Assembly (NCBI RefSeq): GCF_028502605.1
Contig: NC_079236.1
Location: forward strand, 2,604,001 to 2,668,000
DNA length: 64,000 bases
Direction: 5' to 3'
From: Trichoderma breve
Taxonomy: Eukaryota > Ascomycota > Sordariomycetes > Hypocreales > Hypocreaceae
In this document: piece after piece, positions 19,227-30,225 of the stretch
Numbering within the stretch: position 1 is the stretch's first letter
How the letters are laid out: every line of letters begins with the position of its first letter
Position numbers and translations under genes: made by a program
The notes under the pieces: model-generated
Told to the model about the DNA's origin: nothing
The model's input: the letters and a program-made list of their open reading frames with translations, nothing else
The model's database searches: none

Positions 19227-22200
19227 ATGCCTTCCAAGCCGGGGTTTCGCAGCCGGTTTAAGAGCGTTTTCTCCCGGAGCGACAATGCATCTACAAGTAC
19301 AAGTACAAGTTCACAGATACAGGCCGCAGGGATAAACCAACTTGATGGCCTTCATGAGCCAAAAAGCTCCAGATCTACTGCAACTACTGGATCTGATTTG
19401 AATACTGGACCTGTTATAACTACTACGTCCTCTGTACCTACCAGCACGCCCACCAGCTTGGCTGAACACCTCTGGGATCGAGCATATGATGATTTGAAGA
19501 AACAAGACGCTGCATTAATACAAGCTTACGAAAAAATCCTATCTAATAAGCTTAATGAAGCAACTGGATCAGAGCAGAATATAATTGCACAGCATGATGC
19601 CTACGCGAGGCGGAATCAGATGCGGCAGCTCATCTATGATGGCTTGAACAAGACGGCGAAAGAGGCAAAGGTAAAAGAAGTCATTGGCATCGCTATTTCA
19701 ACAAAGGATATCATCACCAATGCTGTTCAGGCTGTCCCACAAGCCGCCCTTGCCTGGACCGGTGTATGCGTGGCGCTTGAGGTAATTCTGCCCTGAGAGA
19801 GACAGATATCATACTGAGTCTAAGTGTACTGATAACATAGATGATGCAAAACCCTATAGCGGCAACAAAGGCCAACCGTGATGGTATCGAATATGTTATC
19901 AAGAGAATGAACATGTACTGGGAATTATCTGGTGTTGCCTTAAAAGATAATGCCAATGATGGCCTTTCGGGCATCCGGGGCGAGCTGGAAGCCCAAATAA
20001 TTAATCTTTACAAAGCGCTCCTCACATATGAGATAAAAAGCGTCTGCTCATACTACCGCAACCGTGGTTCTGTATTGCTACGCGATATAATTAGCCTCGA
20101 TGACTGGAACGGCGATATACAAGCTATCAAAGCCGCGGAGCGTGTCTTTCATGACGATTTCGCAACATTTGCGAGGCTAGAAACGGCCTCCGATATTAAA
20201 CAGCTGGTCACTCATGTGAAGGAACAGTCTACTGCCCAGATAACAAAGGAAGACCAGCAATGTATGAGGGATTTGCGCCTAAGCGATCCTTCCGATGACA
20301 AAAAACGTATCGAGCAGACCAAGGGCGGTCTATTACAGGAATCATATACCTGGGTTCTGGGCAATCTCGAATACCAGCAATGGCTGGATTCAGAAGACAG
20401 CCGATTGCTTTGGATTAAAGGGGATCCTGGCAAAGGCAAGACTATGTTACTTTGTGGTATCATCAACGAACTCAGCAGTCAATCAAGCCATTCGGGTCAT
20501 GGTGTATGCTACTTTTTCTGTCAGGCTACCGACCAACAACTCAACAACTCTTCTGCTGCCTTACGTGGCCTAATCTTTATGCTTGCGAAACAGCAGCCAT
20601 CACTTATTTCTCATATACGAAAGAAGTACGACGAGGCTGGCAAGAAGCTCTTCGAGGGACTAAATACTTGGATCGCCTTGTCAGATATATTTACCGCTAT
20701 TCTCCAGGATCCAACGTTAAAGAGCACATATTTGATCATTGATGCTATCGATGAATGCGCATCCGACTTTGAGAAATTATTGGACCTAATCGTGCACGCC
20801 ACTGGCATCAATGCTGGTGTGAAGTGGATTGTGTCCAGCCGAAACTGGCCTAAGATAGAGGAGCGACTACGACTCGCTGAACAAAAAGTTAAACTGAGTT
20901 TGGAGCTCAATGCAGAGTCTATATCTAGCGCCGTCAACTTCTATATCGAGAAAAAGGTTCACCAGTTATCAGATCTAAAGGGCTACGATGAAAGGACCTA
21001 CAGCGAAATCAGGGACTACCTCTTCAACAATGCAAATGATACATTTCTCTGGGTGGCATTAGTCTGTCAGAATCTCACAAGATATCCACGATGGAAAGTT
21101 CTTAAGATGTTGAACACTTTTCCACCAGGCCTCGATTCTCTATACGAACGCATGATAGAACAGATGACAACCATAAACGATAGTAGCGATAGTAGCGATA
21201 GTATCGATAGTAGCGATATCAGTCTCTGCAAGCAAATACTGGCCGTCATGATGAGCGTATATCGTCCTATTACGCTACAGGAACTCGGTTGCCTCATCGA
21301 AATCCCAGAGGACCTGAAACTTTCGACTGACATCGAATTTCTAAGGGAGATTGTGGCGCTCTGCGGGTCATTTTTGACCATCCGGGAAGACATTGTTTAC
21401 TTTATTCACCAGTCTGCTAAAGACCATCTCTCTAAGAATGACCATGTCCTATTTCCTCTCAGTCTGAAGGACACGCACCACAACATCTTTTCTCGTTCGC
21501 TACGAGCCATGAACAAGATTTTAAGGAAGAACATTTACGACCTGAAAGACCCTGCATACCTCACGGGAAATGACATTAGCATGCCACATGCAGGTCCAGA
21601 TCCTCTGTCCCCCATTCGATACTCCTGTATACACTGGGTCGACCATATTAGGGATAAAAACGCCCTCGGAAGGGACGATCTTGGAGACGACGGTATCGTA
21701 TCGTCGTTCCTCAGGAAGCATTTACTTCACTGGTTTGAGGCTTTAAGTCTCATACAACACGTGTCAGCCGGCGTCGTCTCGATAGCAATGCTTGAGACCA
21801 TACTCACAGTTAGTATGTAAACTAGCATCTGGTTCGAAAAGTAGCTGATATCTCCAGATACAATTCCCTACTGGGGAGCTTCTTAGCCTCCTTCGAGACG
21901 CACATCGATTTATTCTCCATAATCGAAGGACCATCGAAATCGCCCCCCTTCAGACATACTCATCTGCATTAGTATTCAGCCCTATGAAGAGCCTAGTACG
22001 ACAAGCCTTCCATCGAGAAATCCCATCGTGGATACAGGAGGAGCCAGCAGTCAAAGATAATTGGAGCCCTTGTTTACAGACGCTAGAGGGCCATACCGCT
22101 TGGGTGACTTCAGTAGCCTTCTCAGCAGATCACAAACATATTGCTTCAGGATCGAAGGATAATACCGTCAAGATATGGGACGCCGTTACAGGAGTATGCC

Positions 22201-23927
22201 TCCAAACCCTCGAAGGACACACTGATTGGGTAACTTCAGTAATTTTCTTGCCAAACAGTGAGCAAGTTGCGTCGGGGTCAGTTGATGAAACTATCAAGAT
22301 CTGGAATGCAGCAACAGGCAATTGCGATGAGTCGCTTGAAGGCCACACTGGTGCAGTTCAGTCTGTAGCCGTCTTGTCAGATAATCAGATCGTCTCCGTA
22401 TCACACGATCAAACAATCAAGATCTGGGATATTTTAACAAGCGCTTGCATCATGACAATCAGGGGACATGACGAATATATCACATCAGTAGCTACCTTTG
22501 CAAACGGCAATATCGCTACAGGATCAGGCGATGCGACCATCAAGATATGGGATTCAAGTACCGGTACATGTGTTCAGACACTAAAGGGCCATATTGCGTG
22601 GATATGCTCGGTGGCTTTCCTGAATAGCCAGCAAGTTATCTCGGGGTCGGATGATGAGACCATCAAGGTCTGGGATATAGCTACAGGGGAGTGTGTTCAG
22701 ACACTAAGACATACCGATTCTATCTGGTCACTAGCTATTGTGGCGCCTGGTCACGTTGCTTCGGGATCAGACGACATGATCAATATCTGGGATGTAGCTA
22801 CAGGCGCGTGTATTCAGACACTACAAGGGCACACCGATTATATCAAGTCGATAGCTACTATATCCCCTGATCAGATTGTGTCAGGTTCACATGATGGAAC
22901 AATCAAGATTTGGGACCTATCCATAGGCACGAGCGAGAAAATCTTTGACAGCAATAGTCGTCTTGTTCAATCAACGGCTTTGTCGTTAGATGGGCGACAA
23001 GTCGCTTCAGGCTTAACGGATGACAGAATCAAGGTCTGGGATGTGGAAACAGGCACCTGTATCCAGACACTCGAGGGTCATAGCGACTTTGTGACGTCCA
23101 TCATCTTTCTTAAGCACGGTCAGATTGCCTCAGCCTCATGGGATGGGATGGTTAAAGTCTGGCAGGTTGATACAGGCGCTTGTGTTCAGACACTCAAGGC
23201 TGATGGAGCGGTCTACTCAATAGCCTCCTCGGCAAACAGCAAGTATATCGCTTTGGGTTTAAAAAAAAAGGTCGAGATTTGGAACGTGACTAAGGGCAAG
23301 TGTAGCTGGATTCTTGATGACACAGGTTTTGTCAGTTCACTCGCCTTCTCTATGGATTCTCAACAGCTGGTCTTGGGATCGGGTACTTTTGAGAATAAGA
23401 TTACGATCTGGGATATCGCTACAGAAAGATGCACTCATACACTCGCGGGCCATAGCGAAATATTATCAGTGGCCTTTTCTTCGGACGGGCGATATGTTGC
23501 CTCGGCATCCGCGGACAGCATAGTCAAAGTCTGGGATTTGGCTGAAGAAACGTGCGTCCAAACACTCGAAATTGGCATAATACACCGCCTTTCATTTGAC
23601 CCGGCGGCGAACCACATCTATAGTGACATCGGCATGATAGATCTGGATAAACACCAAGGCCGGGACCAAGGCCGGGACCAAGGCCGGGACCAAGATCGGG
23701 ACCAAGATCGGGACCAAGATCAGGGTCAGGATTCGAGGTCTGTTGCCACTAGAGGATACGGCTTAGATAGGAATCACGAGTGGATTACGAAGGGCGGGAG
23801 ACCTCTCCTGTGGTTGCCCGTGGAATATCGATCCTTTACTTCGGTCATCGTGGAATCCTCAATTGTTTTCTGCAAGTCGGACCGTATTCTTATAATAAAG
23901 TTTTTAGACCCACGGCCAGATATATAG
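19227..23927 (+). CDS. NACHT-WD40 NOD-like receptor (NWD-type NLR)
   Basis: Three exons, 19227-19781, 19841-21808 and 21858-23927, with introns of 59 bp (GTAATT...CATAG) and 49 bp (GTTAGT...TCCAG), encode 1,530 aa. Residues 1-78 are Ser/Thr-rich. Residues 80-330 match the fungal NACHT_N (NWD) helical domain (LAEHLWDRAYDDLKKQDAAL; AALAWTGVCVALEMMQNP). The NACHT NTPase has Walker A GDPGKGKT (379-386) and Walker B LIIDAIDEC (483-491), followed by the usual helical arms. Twelve WD40 repeats plus a degenerate thirteenth (about 912-1,460) end mostly in IKIWD..TG. A hydrophilic DQGR/DQDR repeat lies near the end. Such proteins are fungal innate-immunity or heterokaryon-incompatibility receptors whose WD40 sensor triggers NACHT oligomerisation. 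No HET, patatin, PNP-UDP or amyloid-motif effector is visible at the N-terminus, so a partner may deliver the output. Confidence 0.92.
23652..23722 (+). repeat. 12-bp in-frame tandem repeat in NLR C-terminus
   Basis: Six tandem 12-bp units (CCAAGGCCGGGA, then CCAAGATCGGGA) encode the repeated tetrapeptides DQGR and DQDR. Because the unit is a multiple of three, copy-number change would keep the frame. Confidence 0.9.
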
Positions 23928-24642
23928 CTTTATCTACTAGATCTATTTACATTTACTAGATCTATCTACATCTACTAGATCTATTTACATCTACCAGAAC
24001 TATTTGTATCTATTAGATCTACTGATGTGATAAAACAATGGCCTGGTTAAAGCCCTGCACTGAGTTTCTCTTCCGATATCTGCTTATTTCCTTTTCTCCA
24101 ACGCTTGCAAATCTCACGATTAAATAAGATACGTGACTTCTAGGAATCGGATCGAATTCTTTTTAAAGCTTTGGCTAATCTTATCTAAACGGACATGTGG
24201 CTTAAAGCCCCAGATGTGTGAACGAGTGACTATTGTAACCGAATATATCATTGATGATTTCGCTCTTTCGTAAATTCTTATAGAGGCAGTTGGCCAAGTG
24301 AATAAAGCTCTGTGGAAATAATAAATAGCCTCCATAAAACAAATATCGGTTAGCCACAGATCCCCTCTGCAATGTTTAGGTGACATTGAGGCACTCCAGT
24401 ACAACTACATCTATTGCTAGTGCTAATCTGACTTTGGATTCGATATCGATGCGGAGTATAAGGTTCGTACTTGTTGCCTCCACCTTTAAACAGGTGAACA
24501 ACTCATCCCTCAAACAATTCTTCATTTTCATTTCACCGTTTACCTCTACTTCTATTCAATTCCATCTTTAGTTCCCATCACTTTTCCTTTCCATTTCGCC
24601 TTTTTCTCCCCTCGATTAAACATTTCACGTCCATTTCCAGTC
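23928..24642. other. Intergenic region between NLR and orphan gene
   Basis: 715 bp. It begins with a 19-bp minisatellite, followed by AT-rich sequence without a convincing frame. The last 120 bp are pyrimidine-rich (CCTTTCCATTTCGCC, TTTTTCTCCCCTCG), typical of a fungal core promoter and leader for the gene at 24643. Confidence 0.6.
23931..24024. repeat. 19-bp minisatellite
   Basis: Four to five imperfect tandem copies of ATCTATTTACATCTACTAG start directly after the NLR stop codon and may form part of its 3' untranslated region. Confidence 0.85.
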
Positions 24643-25803
24643 ATGGAAGACGCCGATCACAAGATGTATGCACCGTATGTGTACAGAGGCCGTGATGGCC
24701 TTCTGCGCGACGGCCAAGGCCGGCAAGGCCGCGAAGCAAATCTGCTTAGCGAATTCTCACGGGACAAATTGCTCTGGCTCTTTCGTACTGATCAGGAAGG
24801 ATCCCACCGATATAAGATTCACACTATTGTTGATATTCCCTCCTATGAACCCTCGGTTCGCGATGCTGCTGCCAACTGCCTGTCTGATATCCCAACATAT
24901 CATTGGATCGATATCTGTAATAAATCAGTACCGGTCTATATTCTGCCAGGGAAAAGATGGTTACTACTCCGCGTTGTACTTCACAATTATATTTACCGAC
25001 GGTGGTTCCGCCCATATCGAAGCGAAATCGATTCTATGCACTTTATCTGCAAGTTCGTGATCCCACAGGACCTGCCTGATAATAAAAAAGTTTCTCTATC
25101 GACTGTGGATACTATTATCGCCTTAAGCAAAGCTATTATTGCCAAATTTGAATCACAGCGCATTATCGAAGTTGAAACGCGCGCCGTGACTCCAAACTGG
25201 TGCAGCATTTCCTGGAGCAGTCCAAAAAACCTAAATCCTTACATCCTCCAACCATTATTCCGAGCGTTAGTTATTATTGTCTCTCATGAGAAATACAACA
25301 AAGAACCCTCCACGGCACTTGGAGATCTTCCTGTCTATTTAGCTCAAACAGGTATGGAAGAAGAACTCAGCGCACCTATTTCGTTTGAGCCTCTCGCAGG
25401 CAAGATTATCTGTCATATCGAACCTGGACGTGTTATTCAAGTCACTCTAGAGACAGCCATTAATTTTGTCATCGGGCTAGAGGCCAGAGAGGCCGCTGCG
25501 TTTGGACTTCGACCTGATCCGGCAACCAATTGGAAACCGGACGAAGACATGCTTGAGGCTTGGCGGTCGATAGGAGAGACTGAGCCGCTAGTCGGGCCAA
25601 ACTCTCAATGGGTAGACGACAAGATATATCCGGAGTGGTCAGGGAGGGGGAAGTGGAACGAGGCTTCGCTCATGCCCCGGTATGAAAAGACGGCGTTTTG
25701 GATGGAGGGTCATAGAGAAGCCATAGAAGAGAGGTACAAAGAAGCGCAGCGAGCAGCAGCAGACGCGGCTCGTGCATCTGCTGCTGGTAGCCACGGCCAA
25801 TAA
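24643..25803 (+). CDS. Orphan protein of unknown function next to the NLR
   Basis: Single exon, 386 aa, ATG at 24643 behind a pyrimidine-rich leader. I do not recognise the family. Residues 1-40 are charged and Gly/Arg-rich (RGRDGLLRDGQGRQGRE). Residues 45-270 look like a compact mixed alpha/beta fold with many aromatic residues (WLLLRVVLHNYIYRRWF; WCSISWSS; LQPLFRALVIIVSHEKY). Residues 310-345 are Trp-rich and acidic, and the last 35 form an Ala/Glu/Lys helix (EERYKEAQRAAADAARA). There is no signal peptide or membrane helix. It is co-oriented with the NLR, 715 bp downstream, inside the same repeat-bracketed interval. A functional link to the NLR is only a hypothesis. Confidence 0.75.
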   Translation: MEDADHKMYAPYVYRGRDGLLRDGQGRQGREANLLSEFSRDKLLWLFRTDQEGSHRYKIHTIVDIPSYEPSVRDAAANCLSDIPTYHWIDICNKSVPVYILPGKRWLLLRVVLHNYIYRRWFRPYRSEIDSMHFICKFVIPQDLPDNKKVSLSTVDTIIALSKAIIAKFESQRIIEVETRAVTPNWCSISWSSPKNLNPYILQPLFRALVIIVSHEKYNKEPSTALGDLPVYLAQTGMEEELSAPISFEPLAGKIICHIEPGRVIQVTLETAINFVIGLEAREAAAFGLRPDPATNWKPDEDMLEAWRSIGETEPLVGPNSQWVDDKIYPEWSGRGKWNEASLMPRYEKTAFWMEGHREAIEERYKEAQRAAADAARASAAGSHGQ

Positions 25804-27369
25804 TCCGGTTGCATGGATAGATACAATAATGTTGATGCAGTTACTGCGTCAGGTCATGTTCTGGGAATTCTATGCTCTACTGGCCACCTACCCTGGCAAA
25901 GGCCCTGCCAGAATGCTTTCAACCTACCCTCGGGTATTTGGTCGCCAATTCATGACCTGGGTAAACGTTTTCAACAGTTATGGAGACGAGGTTGATCCAT
26001 GTATTTCCTGAATCAACGAGGAGTTACCGCGTCCTGAGCCATCTGAGGTGCCATCCCAAGAGCCAAAGTCGAAAAAGCAGGCGCGCAACGACAAGAAAAA
26101 AGCTCTTAGATACAGGGGTACTTCTGATGGGACGAACTAATCGACCTCGGAGGCATCAATGAAGGGCCTTGAAGATACTATCAAAACGTCCTACAATCGA
26201 GCTACTGGCCGATGTCTTCATCTTCCAGAGAAGACGGTAGAGACAGAGACATCCGAGCACATGGCCACATGGCATGGAACCACTCTATAAAGAGGGATCA
26301 GTTGGAAGTCTGATATGGCAGTATCTGCGAAGATGCCAGACATCCTCTAAAAGATGGGCGGTGTGACGATATCAAGTCCATCCGGCATACGATGCACTTT
26401 CAGTGTTGTGAAACTAAACTCCAATGCTAGTATCAAGCTGGCCCAGACCAGACCGGCGACCTTGTCCCGTAAACACTACGCCGTTTGCTACTAACCGTAG
26501 GGCAACTCTTGCTATCCACAGAAAGAAGAGTACGCGAGTGGCGAATTCGGATTCTACAACCTCCTCGTGGTGCCACCTGGGAACCTGGTCTCAGTAATGA
26601 CCAGAGCCAGTGCAGAGACGCAATAGGTAGATTCCAAGCTTGACTCGCTACGGTTGTAATCTCGCAGTCCTCATCACGTTGAGGTAGTAATTTCACCCAT
26701 GTATACTCTAGTGATGTGCAGATTTTGGAGAACGACCATTTTCCACCTCTTGAGTCCCTGAGGTATCCATAATTTGAAGTGGGAATCCGTAGATAAGTAT
26801 GGTAGTCTGATCAAGTAGAGATTGGTCAGTAGTAAGATAGTGAGTGCTTGATGATCCTACCCCACGTTTCCATGACTTTCAACAAAGTTCAGAACATCTC
26901 ATCATATTGTACTTGAGAGTGGCAACACTTGTATTTCCAGAAACGCAAGAATGTATGCTCAATTTCTCTCCTTCAACGCGCTTCCTACGTATACAACATT
27001 ATACTAAGCCGATCACAGGATTCCAAGCAGGCGGACCTCCGCCCTGCTCCAGTACGCTATCAACAATCACGAAATCAGTGCCTCTGTTCTCAATGCTCAC
27101 TACTTCGACAGCCCCCTCCCGCAGGGGAGTTGGTCATTTTAGAATGTGCTACTACATTGAGTTGTATATACTGACATTTTGGATGCCAGCCCGAGCCCAA
27201 GACGAAGGAAGTAAGTTAATTTTGGCCGTTTCTTTTAGGTCTTTATCGCTGATTAATATTCCAGGAGGCTCTCCATTTTATAAAGGTATTATAACATTTA
27301 TACTGGCTGGTTTTTCTCTTATACTGACATGACTATAGCTTTATAAAGAGCGTGCGGCGGTATGAACTA

Positions 27370-27575
27370 TGCTACCTGTAACCGGTAGAAAAAATGTTAA
27401 CCAGAAACACTCAACTATCAGAGGCACCACACGCAGATTGCTATATGTTTGGAATATGGAGGAGGCATTCAGCATCCCAGTGACTGCATGTAGTTGACGG
27501 TCGGAGGAGGATACCCAAAAAAGCCTTGTGTTGGCTACTACAAATACTAAACACCCACCTACCTATGGTAGTAGA

Positions 27576-27634
<59 letters not shown>

Positions 27635-27790
27635 ATCCGCTACTATCAATTACTTTCTGTTATTATCTCTACTTGCCTCTAGTATCTACTACTTTACCTG
27701 CATTCCTCTAGTTGTAATATTACCAATTCTTGAGTTGAACCACAGCATGCTAGACAGCAAGCTGGAGGTGCGGAAATATTTATGTCGCCA
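27370..27790 (+). repeat. Dispersed non-coding repeat, right copy
   Basis: Carries, in the same order and orientation, the landmarks listed for 18,480-18,960: CTACCTGTAACCGG, ATGGAGGAGGCATTCA, GTAGTT..GAGGAGGATAC, CTACTACAAATACTA, GTAGATGCCC, TATCCGCTACTAT, CCTCTAG, and ACCACAGCATGCTAGACAGC. A long T run and GT dinucleotides interrupt it after GATGCCC, where the other copy has only AGTTTCTTGACC. Confidence 0.5.
27581..27634. repeat. 35-nt T homopolymer followed by (GT)n
   Basis: Thirty-five T residues (27581-27615) are followed by about nine GT dinucleotides. On the minus strand this is an AC repeat followed by A35. Homopolymer length is error-prone in sequencing, so the exact count should be treated with care. 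Confidence 0.9.
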
Positions 27791-28812
27791 CTACCTAAAA
27801 CATGCAAATGATGCCGAAATACCTAGTGGTTAAATAATAAATACCTGAAGGTATGTTTCGGTATGACTCCGAAGCTGTGGATTGTAAAATGAGGGATTGT
27901 GTAAGGGACGAGCTGGGAAACCAGATCCACCTACTGACCATCAGAAGTTGAGCCCACGGGTACTGGCATTATGCTCCGCAATCTATTTTCAAGTATTCGC
28001 ACCAAGAAATAGAAGATCCCGCCGGTCGGCGCATAGCTGAAGTTGAAAATGGCCCACCTCTCAAACGTCAATTTATCTCCGGAAGTGTATAACCGGACCT
28101 CTATCAAATCTCACCAGAGCGCTCAGAATGATGAATGTAATTTAATTAAAATCCTTCTCATGAGTATACAGAAATTTTGAAAGGCCGTTGCAAATCACTG
28201 AGCCGGATATGACGGTTATTGTAGGCAGGGATCATACAACTTCAGATATCACATTGCTGACATCGGGACCATCATAACCATACGACACTGGACTATGGAT
28301 ATCATGACGAAGACTCAGCTTTGAATGCATATACAGATGACGACAGCACTTCTAGAAATGCTCTCTGACTTCAGCATATGATTTCATGTATTATTATACG
28401 CGGATGTGACATGCCGCCAGATCATCGCCCGCCCCAGCATTAACTTTACACCTGCGCCACATCTCGACACGTAAGGAATCCGCATACCAGAGATCTCCAT
28501 GACGGCGGCATTACAACATGGCGTTGTCACCTCATATTGATGTTTTGATAATATGGTAGAGACACGTCATCTTGGCTGAGCTTGTTGAGAGAGTTGTGGA
28601 GAGGATTTGGAGAAGTATGGTAGACACGCGCGTTGAATGAGTGGCAGTGTGACAGGCTTCGGGTGTATCGGCACATTTTCATGTGAATGAGAATTAATGG
28701 TTGTAGGGAGATATAAGGAGTCGACAATTTCATATGTTCTCAGACATGCAAACAGCAGTGCTCTGATGTTGACTCTTACAACAGTTTGCTTCGCGTTAGA
28801 AACGAAGCCATC

Positions 28813-30225
28813 ATGATTTTCAAGGCGAAACTCAATTGCGCCGGGCTTTTTGCCCTCTCGAACCTGCTGCCAGTCCAGGCTATCCCGAGAGAATACACTC
28901 CAACAACTACCTTTTCTGCCGCTGAAACTGTGACTCCAGCTGTGGTGACTCAAAGCAATGTTACCTCTCATGGCCCCTATACCGGACCGCCAGCAACTAC
29001 CACCGGTGCACTCTCAACTTCGGTCTTAGCCTCTGCTATACGCCCTCGTCCTCCTGCTCCGGGGTCATTCAATTACACAGCTGATGGCAAGCTTCATGGC
29101 CCCGAGCCTGCGCCGTTTACTCCCAACGGCGGCATCGGGACTAATGGTTCTGCTCCAGTATACCGAGTCCAAAGTGACTACGACTATCAGTCACTCGCCT
29201 TGGCTCTCTACCAGGAATGGATAGAACTCGACTTGTTTCACTGGGGTTTAAAGAATTTCACGGCCAAACAGTTTGAGGCGAACGGGATCAATGCCAAGGA
29301 CAGGTTCCTCATTGAGTACATGGCCGACCAGGAGATTGGACATGCCACTGTTCTCACCAACATGCTCGGTCCCCAGGCACCTAAGCAGTGTACTTACAAC
29401 TATCCTGTTTCCAATGTCCGGGAATTCATCGATTTTAATCAAAAACTTACACGGTGGGGAGAAGCGGGTGTTTACGGCTTTCTACCGCACTTGAACTCGG
29501 GGCCGGCTGCCCAGTTACTGCTCCAGAGCATCACGATTGAAGCTCGCCAGCAACTCATCTTTCGTCAGTTCGGCGGGCAGTTCCCCATGCCGGAATGGCA
29601 TACACCTGGAATACCCCAGAGCTGGGCATGGTCTCTGTTAGCGCCATACATCTCAAGTTGCCCATTAAACCAGACAAGACTGGTGTGGCAGAACTTCCCA
29701 GCGCTGTATATCCTCAATCAGCCCAATCCAGCTCGCATCAATGCCTCTGCCGCTTTCAACGAGACGACTGGCGGCTGGGCCAACACCTTGTCTACCAAAA
29801 ACATCTCCAGTTCTCAGCTTTGCTTTAACGCGACCAACAAGACGCTAGACTGCTCGCCAGCAATCACCCAAAATCGCAGCATCCCTCTTTCATATCCGGG
29901 CCGCCAGGTTTTCTTGCGCTGGGACAACCCGGGGCGGTTGGTTGGACCAAACAACAGCTATGTGACTTCTACCACGGTGAGACGGCCCAGATTTGCGGCT
30001 TGGGTATCGCAACTGAACGTCACATACTCGCCACTACTCAACGTGAGCAGACGAGGCAATACGGCGTTCACGTTCCAACCCAATGTGTCGACATGGGATC
30101 ATGATCCGGCCATCAATGGGACAATGTTCCTCGCACTGACGGATACAAACCTCCCTGTCACGCCATACAACTTGAGTCTTATCAATCCTCATGTCGCCGC
30201 TCTTGCGGTGTATCAGGCCGGTTAG
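28813..30225 (+). CDS. Rds1-type secreted ferritin-like stress protein
   Basis: Single exon, 470 aa. The ATG at 28813 directly begins a signal peptide (MIFKAKLNCAGLFALSNLLP); the frame extends upstream only from a TTG. Residues 25-120 are a Ser/Thr/Pro-rich linker. Residues 122-280 form the ferritin-like helical domain: DYDYQSLALALYQEWIELDL, then FLIEYMADQEIGHATVL with the E...H metal-ligand-like pair, and ITIEARQQLIFRQF. About ten N-glycosylation sequons lie in the C-terminal beta-rich half. The closest named relative I know is fission-yeast rds1, which responds to nutrient, CO2 and oxygen stress; the biochemical activity of the family is not established. Metal binding is inferred from the fold. 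The product is probably extracellular or wall-bound. Confidence 0.88.
   Translation: MIFKAKLNCAGLFALSNLLPVQAIPREYTPTTTFSAAETVTPAVVTQSNVTSHGPYTGPPATTTGALSTSVLASAIRPRPPAPGSFNYTADGKLHGPEPAPFTPNGGIGTNGSAPVYRVQSDYDYQSLALALYQEWIELDLFHWGLKNFTAKQFEANGINAKDRFLIEYMADQEIGHATVLTNMLGPQAPKQCTYNYPVSNVREFIDFNQKLTRWGEAGVYGFLPHLNSGPAAQLLLQSITIEARQQLIFRQFGGQFPMPEWHTPGIPQSWAWSLLAPYISSCPLNQTRLVWQNFPALYILNQPNPARINASAAFNETTGGWANTLSTKNISSSQLCFNATNKTLDCSPAITQNRSIPLSYPGRQVFLRWDNPGRLVGPNNSYVTSTTVRRPRFAAWVSQLNVTYSPLLNVSRRGNTAFTFQPNVSTWDHDPAINGTMFLALTDTNLPVTPYNLSLINPHVAALAVYQAG

Larger units (their letters stand above)
25804..28812. other. Degraded gene-poor region
   Basis: Three kilobases without an intact gene. A frame from about 25,850 (FYALLATYPGKGPARML, then MTWVNVFNSYGDEVD) meets a stop at 26,009-26,011 and could be a gene relic. 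Around 26,520-26,610 the plus strand reads ASGEFGFYNLLVVPPGNLVS, faintly like the FLVMPFGL block of Gypsy-type reverse transcriptases, between stops. The second copy of the dispersed repeat (27,370-27,790) and a T35/GT run lie here. The 28,300-28,812 part should contain the promoter of the Rds1-like gene. Confidence 0.5.

Noticed and set aside
25813..26162. Short frames directly after the orphan gene as a second gene of the NLR cassette
   Set aside because: Frames are short and overlap in several phases, with stops interrupting the best one; more like relic DNA than a gene.
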